Shown: positions 13,626-18,911 of the stretch, one piece after another
How the letters are laid out: each line of letters starts with the position of its first letter
How positions within the stretch are numbered: position 1 is the first letter of the stretch
Source of the DNA: Gemmatimonadota bacterium
Lineage (GTDB): Bacteria; Latescibacterota; UBA2968; UBA8231
DNA length: 18,911 nucleotides
Direction of reading: 5' to 3'
Assembly (NCBI GenBank): GCA_026706505.1
Contig: JAPOYQ010000912.1
Span: forward strand, 1-18,911
Program-made: the position numbers and the translations under genes
Notes under the pieces: model-generated
Databases searched by the model: none
What the model saw: the letters and a program-made list of their open reading frames with translations, nothing else
What the model was told of the DNA's origin: nothing

Positions 13626-15575
13626 ATGGCTGAAATCGACTCTTCTGACAATGCATCGGCCGCCATTACGGGCCGGAGCATCCTCGTCGGCGCCGCGCTG
13701 AGCTTGGCCATTGCCATCGGCATTCCCTATGGCAGCATGGTCATCCAAGGCTCGCGCCTTGGGCTAAGTTCGGCCACGCCGGCAGCGTTCTTTTTGCTGT
13801 TCGTCCTGCTGCTGACTATCCAAGTCGCCTTGGGACGCTGGGGTTTTCGGCGCGGCGAGTTGGTCGTCATCTTCGCCATGATGGCCGTCGCCACGGCCAT
13901 CCCCACGCGCGGCGTGGTGGGCATGCTGCTGCCCATGATCACCGGCACCTTCTACTACGCCACTCCTGAAAACCAATGGGCCGACTTAGTCCACCCGTTT
14001 CTCTCCGATTGGATGGTGGTGTACGACCCGGTCGCGGTGAAGGCATTTTACGAGGGCACCAAAGGCTCGGCCATCCCCTATGACGTCTGGCTCAAGCCAC
14101 TCGGGCGCTGGTTTGCATTCTACGCGGCGTTCTACGCAACCATCATCGCGGCCATATCCATCTTGCGCCGCCAGTGGGTTGACAACGAGCGCCTCGTTTT
14201 TCCGCTGGCCCAAGTCCCTCTCGCCATGATACAAGACGACGACGGCGGACAAAAAACCCTCAAACCCTTTTTTCGCAACCCCATCATGTGGTGCGGTTTG
14301 TTGCTGCCCTTCTTGTTCAACAGCACCAACGCCCTGCACCACTACTTCAACTTCGTCCCCTCCCTCGCCCTCCAGACCAGCGTCGAACTGTTCAGCCGCA
14401 CGGCCTCGCTCAACATCCGCATTAACTTCCTGATGTTCGGCTTTGCGTACTTCATCAACTCCAATATCGCCTTCAGCCTGTGGTTTTTCTACCTGCTGCA
14501 CGTAATACAAGAAAGCATCTTTCGCTACATCGGCATCTTCAGCCCCGAGGAACTGGGGCCTTGGACTGGATCTGGGCCGGTGGGTGCGATCATGGGGCAT
14601 CAGATGATGGGTGCGCTCATCGTCTTGGTGTTCTACGGGCTGTGGACGGCGCGGCCCCACCTCAAAAACGTCCTGCGCAAGGCCCTGTGGGGCGACGACC
14701 AGATCGATGACTCTGCGGAGATACTCTCTTATCGGGCCGCGTTTTGGCTCTTCGTCGGCGGCGTTGGCGCGATGGGCTTCTGGCTGTGGAAGAGCGGGAT
14801 CCCGGCTTGGATCGTGCCCTTCTTCCTGTTCTCGTCGCTGGTCATATTCATCGGCCTAGCGCGAGTCATTGCTGAAGCGGGCATGCCCACTGTAACCCCG
14901 GAAATGGTCCCAGCCGGCTTTGTCGTCTCCGGCGTTGGAGTTCCCGCCCTCGGCGCGCAGGGTATGGTTGCCACGGGCTACTCTTTGGTCTGGGCGGGGG
15001 ATCTGCTGGTCTTTATGACCGCGCCCCTCGCCAACAGCCTGCGCTTGGGCAGTGTGATCAACGGCACTCGGCGGCGGCTCTTTTGGGCCATTGTCGCGGC
15101 CATACTCATCAGCCTCGTGGTCTCCTGCTGGTTCATGCTCTACCTCGCGTACCGCGACGGTGCGATCAACCTGCATCCCCAGTACTTCACAGGCTTTGCC
15201 AGATACCCCTCGGACTTTGCCGCGAAAAAGCTCGCCAACCCCACGGGGCCAAGCCTCGTCGGGTGGCTGTGGACGGGTTTTGGCGCCCTGATCATGGGCG
15301 GCTTGATGACCGCCCGCCACTTCTTCGTGTGGTGGCCCTTTCACCCGCTCGGCTTTGCAGTCAGCACTGGCTGGGTAATGAACAGCATCTGGTTTTCGAT
15401 CTTCTTAGCTTGGCTCATCAAGATCACCGTCCTCAAATACGGCGGTCCCCGCACGTACCTCCTCACCCGCCCCTTTTTCGTCGGGGTCGTGCTCGGCCAG
15501 TTCGTTGCCGCCGGCCTGTGGCTGGTGGTGGATGGCTTTACCGGCATGGTCGGCAATCGAACACCTGTATATTAG
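13626..15575 (+). CDS. Polytopic membrane protein, DUF6785/OPT-like
   Basis: This 649-residue protein has roughly 14 hydrophobic segments spread over its length and no cleaved signal. I recognise the type as the DUF6785/DUF6784 proteins found in environmental bacteria, distantly like oligopeptide (OPT) transporters, with moderate confidence. Typical segments are RRGELVVIFAMMAV, PENQWADLVHPF, NERLVFPLAQVPLAMI, IGLARVIAEAGMP and ARHFFVWWPFHPLGFA. No ATPase or binding domain is seen, so a secondary transporter or channel-like role is likeliest. No clear Shine-Dalgarno precedes the ATG, and the promoter must lie within the start of the opposing gene. The PpiC-like lipoprotein gene follows after 14 bases, suggesting an operon. 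Confidence 0.8.
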   Translation: MAEIDSSDNASAAITGRSILVGAALSLAIAIGIPYGSMVIQGSRLGLSSATPAAFFLLFVLLLTIQVALGRWGFRRGELVVIFAMMAVATAIPTRGVVGMLLPMITGTFYYATPENQWADLVHPFLSDWMVVYDPVAVKAFYEGTKGSAIPYDVWLKPLGRWFAFYAAFYATIIAAISILRRQWVDNERLVFPLAQVPLAMIQDDDGGQKTLKPFFRNPIMWCGLLLPFLFNSTNALHHYFNFVPSLALQTSVELFSRTASLNIRINFLMFGFAYFINSNIAFSLWFFYLLHVIQESIFRYIGIFSPEELGPWTGSGPVGAIMGHQMMGALIVLVFYGLWTARPHLKNVLRKALWGDDQIDDSAEILSYRAAFWLFVGGVGAMGFWLWKSGIPAWIVPFFLFSSLVIFIGLARVIAEAGMPTVTPEMVPAGFVVSGVGVPALGAQGMVATGYSLVWAGDLLVFMTAPLANSLRLGSVINGTRRRLFWAIVAAILISLVVSCWFMLYLAYRDGAINLHPQYFTGFARYPSDFAAKKLANPTGPSLVGWLWTGFGALIMGGLMTARHFFVWWPFHPLGFAVSTGWVMNSIWFSIFLAWLIKITVLKYGGPRTYLLTRPFFVGVVLGQFVAAGLWLVVDGFTGMVGNRTPVY

Positions 15576-15589
15576 AAGGAAAAATATCT

Positions 15590-17233
15590 ATGCGTCCTCT
15601 GTACATACTCGCTATCACTATCGCCCTCGCGGCCTGTTCTCAGGAAACAAACGCGCCCGTAGCGCGAGTCGATGAAGTGCCCATCTCAGGAGAGAGCCTG
15701 CGGTCCTTTGTCGAAAAGCTGCCCCCAGGCTTGCGCAACCCCGAAGGCGGCGACGCAGCGCGGCGGCAATACGTGCAATCGCTCATCGACCGCCAACTAA
15801 TCCTCAAAGAGGCCATCGCCCACGGGCTGGATACGCTGCGCTCGGTAAAACGCGCCGTGGACGAGGCCGTGGATGCGCGGGTCATCGCCCTCTACCGAGC
15901 GCGCAACATAATCGCTCAGGTGCAAGTGCCCGAAGAGGATGTGCGGCACATCTTTGCCGAAGAAGGCTACCACCGCGAGCGCAAGCTCAACGCAATCTTG
16001 GTCCACACCCGCGCTGAAATCGAAGCGGCCGTGGCCGCGCTCGACGCCGGCCAGCCCTTTGCCGAGGTGGCCCGCGCCCACTCGCTCGACAAGCGCTCGG
16101 CGGAGCAGGGCGGCGAACTGGGCTTTATTGGCCGCGCGGCTGCGCCCAGTCTGCACATCCCCACCGAGGTCTTCAATACGCTGCCCTTGGGGGAAATATC
16201 CGCTCCTTTGCGCGCTGGCCTTAGTTGGCACATCGTCCGCTTCACCGAAGACCGCGACACGCCCTACGAGCGCTATCGCCCCCTCATCGAGGAGCAGTTG
16301 TTCAGCGAGCGTCTAGCCCAAGTGGAGGCCGAGCACTTTGAGTCTCTTCGCGCGACCTCCGGGGCGGCCCTCGACCGCGACGGACTGCAACTCATGCTCA
16401 GCGCAGCCCAGCGCGAAGACGTCGCACTACTCGATACCTGCACTGTGCCGCTCTACACCTTTGCCGAGGGACAAGCCACAGTCGCTGCGGCTTATAAGGC
16501 ATTGCGGCGGCTCAATGCCCAGCGCAGCCTCAAAGACAGCACGCGCGCGCGCACTTCGCTAGACAGGCTCGTGCTGCGGCCCCTCCTCCAGCGCCGCGCC
16601 GCCCGCAAACAGGACCTGTACGACGACCCGGACGTCCAACGGCTAGCCAAGAGAGCCTACCAAGACGCGCTGCTCAACGCCGTGCGCGAGCGCTTTGCAG
16701 CCGTCGAAATGCTCTCCGACGCCGAGGTGTGGTCCTACTACGACAGCCATCCCGACATGTTTTATCACGAAGAGTCCGTCGAGGTCGAAGAACTGCTCGC
16801 GTCCAGTCCAGCCGAAGCTCAGTGGCTCAGCGACCAGCTCGCAGCCGGTGCGAGTTTTGCCGATCTCGCCGACCGCAGTGTGCGCGCCCAAGCCGTTCAA
16901 TCGCAAGCTCGCTTCCACTTCCATCCGCGCGACGAGAAGCTCTATCCGCGCCTAGTCCCGGCCATCTATGCCGCGGAACCCGGCCAACTCGTCGGACCGA
17001 TTCGGGTGCGCGACGGGTACTCCATTTTCCGCGTCCAAGGACGCAACCCCGGCCGGGTCGAGCCGTACGAGCAGGTCCAGCGCCGCGCCCGCGCTCTGTT
17101 GCGCCGCGAACGGGAAAACGCGGCCTTCACCAGCTTTGTCAAAGACTTGCGCCAGCGCTATCAGAGCCGGGTCGAGATCGACGAGCGAGCACTCAGAGCT
17201 GCCCTGCCGGATTCGCTGGTCCAAGGCACCTGA
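15590..17233 (+). CDS. PpiC/SurA-like peptidyl-prolyl isomerase lipoprotein
   Basis: The 547-residue protein has a lipoprotein signal (IALAAC, Cys16), a SurA-N-like helical segment (about 55-130), and two parvulin-type domains. The first (about 132-220) contains LNAILVHT, GGELGFIGR (174-182) and SWHIVRF (212-218); the second (about 396-485) contains EELLASS and GYSIFRVQGR. The His of the usual HIL motif is Asn or Glu in both, and the second domain has Ser in place of the late His, so chaperone function may outweigh catalysis. Foldases of this kind help outer-membrane or secreted proteins fold in the periplasm. AGAAGGA (15574-15580) precedes the ATG. The TPR lipoprotein gene starts four bases after its stop codon. 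Confidence 0.85.
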   Translation: MRPLYILAITIALAACSQETNAPVARVDEVPISGESLRSFVEKLPPGLRNPEGGDAARRQYVQSLIDRQLILKEAIAHGLDTLRSVKRAVDEAVDARVIALYRARNIIAQVQVPEEDVRHIFAEEGYHRERKLNAILVHTRAEIEAAVAALDAGQPFAEVARAHSLDKRSAEQGGELGFIGRAAAPSLHIPTEVFNTLPLGEISAPLRAGLSWHIVRFTEDRDTPYERYRPLIEEQLFSERLAQVEAEHFESLRATSGAALDRDGLQLMLSAAQREDVALLDTCTVPLYTFAEGQATVAAAYKALRRLNAQRSLKDSTRARTSLDRLVLRPLLQRRAARKQDLYDDPDVQRLAKRAYQDALLNAVRERFAAVEMLSDAEVWSYYDSHPDMFYHEESVEVEELLASSPAEAQWLSDQLAAGASFADLADRSVRAQAVQSQARFHFHPRDEKLYPRLVPAIYAAEPGQLVGPIRVRDGYSIFRVQGRNPGRVEPYEQVQRRARALLRRERENAAFTSFVKDLRQRYQSRVEIDERALRAALPDSLVQGT

Positions 17234-17236
17234 GCG

Positions 17237-18685
17237 ATGACTGTGCGCCTGTTGCTGATTTTGGGCGCAATCGCCTGCGCCGAGCAACCCGAGCCGCAAG
17301 ACGCAGCGCGCCCCGAGGAAATCCGCCGCTTGCTCCAGCGCGGCACGCTTTTTTTGCAACAGGACCGGCCTGCCCGCGCCCTAGCGGAACTCACACAGGC
17401 CGTGGCACTCGATTCCACGTCGAGCACCGCCCATTTTCAAAAGGGCCTAGCTCACGCTCGGCTTGACCAGCCCACTGCTGCCATCGCCGCCTTTGAACGC
17501 GCCTTAGCCCTGACGCCCGACCACCCGCGCGCGCATTTTGCCCTCGCCGCCGTGCTGCGAGACCAGCACCGCTACCTAGAGGCCGCAACCCATCTGGAGC
17601 AGGCCATTGCCCTCGCACCCGAGCGCGCCAAATACCACTTCTACCTAGGCGAAGTGCGCCGCGCCACCGGCGATTTTGTCGGCGCACTCACAGCCTTCAA
17701 ACGCACCATCGAACTCGCGCCCGACCACCTTGAAGCCCGCTACTACCACAGCGACCTGCTCGTGCGCAATCAACAATTGTCCCAAGCACGCGCGGGTTTT
17801 GCAGACCTGCTCGCCCGCGACCCCGATCACGTCCAAGGCGGCTTAGGTCTAGGCGGCTTACTCATCCGCCTCGGAGAACCCGCAGCGGCCATCGCCGTAC
17901 TCGAGCGCGCCGCCGCCGCCGACCCGCACAACCCCGCTCCCCACTACCTGTTGGCCCAAGCCTACGCCGAGAGCGACCGACCCGACGACGCCCGCAGCGC
18001 ACAGGGCCGCTTCCAGCAGTTGAGCGCGGCCGAACGTCACCTCAATCAGGGCAACATTTACATTCGCCAACGCGCGTGGGACAAGGCGATCAACTCCCTA
18101 AAGCGCGCCCTCGCCAGCGACTCTACTTCCGTGGACATTCGCCTGCGCCTCGCCACCGTGTACGCGCAGCAAAAGCGCTTCGCCGACGCCCGCGCCGTGC
18201 TGGCGCAAGTCCTCGCCCCCAATCCCAACCACCGCGACGCCTACATCATGCTGGGCGACCTGTACTTGCACGAGGGTATGCCCAAGGAAGCCGACGCGCA
18301 CTTTGCCCGCGCCGCGGCGATCGATCCCGATTCCTTTGCCGCGGCCTATGGCTTGGGCCGCGCGCGTTTCAAAATCGGCGACTTTGCCGGAGCCGTTGCC
18401 GCGCTGCGCCAAGCTCTCGCCCGCGATCCCGACCACCGCGATGCCCACTATGTCCTCGGACTGACCTACATCCGCCAAGCTAACTACCGCGATGCCCGCG
18501 CTCATTTCGCCCGCAGCATTGCCCTCGACCCAGACCACGCGGAATCGCACTACGGGCTGGCTCTGATCCTCATGCAGCAAGGACAGCGGAAACAAGCGCG
18601 GCAAACCCTGCAAAAGGTGCTCGCCCTCGCCCCGGATCACCAGCGCGCCCGGGCTAAGCTAAGCGAACTGGACCAAGGGCCGTAA
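17237..18685 (+). CDS. TPR-repeat lipoprotein
   Basis: The 482-residue protein has a lipoprotein-type signal ending in LGAIAC (Cys14) and then about 12-13 tandem 34-residue tetratricopeptide repeats filling residues 27-480, with recurring ends such as ALALTPDHP, IALAPER, IELAPDH, ARDPDH and IALDPDHA. One repeat near 235-265 is degenerate (RSAQGRFQQLSAAERH), which may split the array into two superhelices. TPR arrays bind other proteins; a lipoprotein of this type would scaffold an envelope complex, plausibly with the foldase encoded four bases upstream. No catalytic domain is present. Confidence 0.88.
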   Translation: MTVRLLLILGAIACAEQPEPQDAARPEEIRRLLQRGTLFLQQDRPARALAELTQAVALDSTSSTAHFQKGLAHARLDQPTAAIAAFERALALTPDHPRAHFALAAVLRDQHRYLEAATHLEQAIALAPERAKYHFYLGEVRRATGDFVGALTAFKRTIELAPDHLEARYYHSDLLVRNQQLSQARAGFADLLARDPDHVQGGLGLGGLLIRLGEPAAAIAVLERAAAADPHNPAPHYLLAQAYAESDRPDDARSAQGRFQQLSAAERHLNQGNIYIRQRAWDKAINSLKRALASDSTSVDIRLRLATVYAQQKRFADARAVLAQVLAPNPNHRDAYIMLGDLYLHEGMPKEADAHFARAAAIDPDSFAAAYGLGRARFKIGDFAGAVAALRQALARDPDHRDAHYVLGLTYIRQANYRDARAHFARSIALDPDHAESHYGLALILMQQGQRKQARQTLQKVLALAPDHQRARAKLSELDQGP

Positions 18686-18788
18686 GTCGCCGCTTCCGCG
18701 TCCTGTGCTTGGCGGCCTTTGCCGGTGTACCTGACGCGCTGGAGTCCTTTTCCCGGTGGAAGGCGGGCATGTAGCTTCTCTTTAAACC

Positions 18789-18818
18789 TTGACAACGACG
18801 AGTATCTCGACCTATTTG
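18789..18818 (+). promoter_or_regulatory. Possible promoter for the gene at the right edge
   Basis: TTGACA (18789-18794) matches the -35 consensus; CTATTT (17-base spacer) or TATTTG (18-base spacer) could serve as the -10. It lies in a 166-base gap that otherwise shows no gene or convincing terminator, and about 35 bases before a strong Shine-Dalgarno. Confidence 0.4.
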
Positions 18819-18851
18819 CTTCAACTATGACTGGATCCTCAGGAGGGCACT

Positions 18852-18911
18852 ATGAGACTCTTAGCGTTTCTCGTCATCTGCTTGGCACCGCTGCTCGCAG
18901 CCGACGCCCAA
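18852..18911 (+). CDS. Start of a secreted protein (cut by window edge)
   Basis: An ATG preceded by AGGAGG (18840-18846 region) opens a frame that runs to the window end (20 residues seen). It reads MRLLAFLVICLAPLLAADAQ: one Arg, a hydrophobic core and an Ala-rich cleavage region, i.e. a Sec signal peptide of a periplasmic or outer-membrane protein. Nothing more can be said of its function. Confidence 0.7.
   Translation, partial: MRLLAFLVICLAPLLAADAQ

Noticed and set aside
18691..18720. Terminator after the TPR gene using GCCGC/GCGGC arms
   Set aside because: Only five base pairs around a long loop and no T-tract at the right place.

Overview
The window is bacterial chromosomal DNA with dense coding, short intergenic gaps, mostly Shine-Dalgarno-led starts and high GC (about 60-70% by eye outside the centre). 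Lipoprotein signal peptides, an SGNH hydrolase with an N-terminal membrane anchor, a PpiC/SurA-like foldase and a DUF6785/OPT-like membrane protein suggest a double-membraned environmental bacterium. An uncultured FCB/PVC-type lineage such as Latescibacterota is my low-confidence guess. No rRNA, tRNA, CRISPR array or transposase is visible.

Layout. (1) 1-2058: the 3' part of a PIG-L-family deacetylase-like gene, convergent with a trypsin-fold lipoprotein protease that carries a coiled coil. (2) 2059-2179: a divergent promoter region in which the two -35 boxes share the same bases; a palindrome lies in the spacer of the rightward promoter. (3) 2180-5195: a carbohydrate-type ABC importer made of a binding lipoprotein and two permeases, with no ATPase gene. 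(4) 5301-9697: a lower-GC defence island (about 48% GC in the one line counted). It contains an MNT/HEPN toxin-antitoxin pair, a zeta-like P-loop kinase with a 71-residue partner, and then a two-gene short prokaryotic Argonaute system: TIR-APAZ followed by a short MID-PIWI Argonaute (SPARTA type). A 9-bp direct repeat (AATAGCAGT) lies at both edges of this island. (5) 9819-12074: a TIM-barrel-like protein of unknown function and a D-cysteine desulfhydrase/ACC-deaminase-family PLP enzyme. (6) 12071-13609, minus strand: an SGNH hydrolase-like membrane-anchored protein. (7) 13626-18685: a probable operon of a polytopic membrane protein, a PpiC-like lipoprotein and a TPR lipoprotein. (8) 18852-end: the start of a secreted protein.

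The island is the main attraction. SPARTA systems are known to use a guide RNA bound by the short Argonaute to sense invader DNA, then assemble and activate the TIR domain as an NADase that kills or arrests the cell. The Argonaute here matches what I recall of the characterised Maribacter protein along its length and has lost the first PIWI catalytic aspartate, as expected for a short pAgo. The TIR domain is odd: where the catalytic glutamate should fall in the simplest alignment there is Gly83, and the nearest glutamate is Glu79. Either the active site is shifted in this subfamily, or the TIR no longer cleaves NAD in the usual way. The system sits directly behind two compact toxin modules, which could act as independent or back-up abortive defences.
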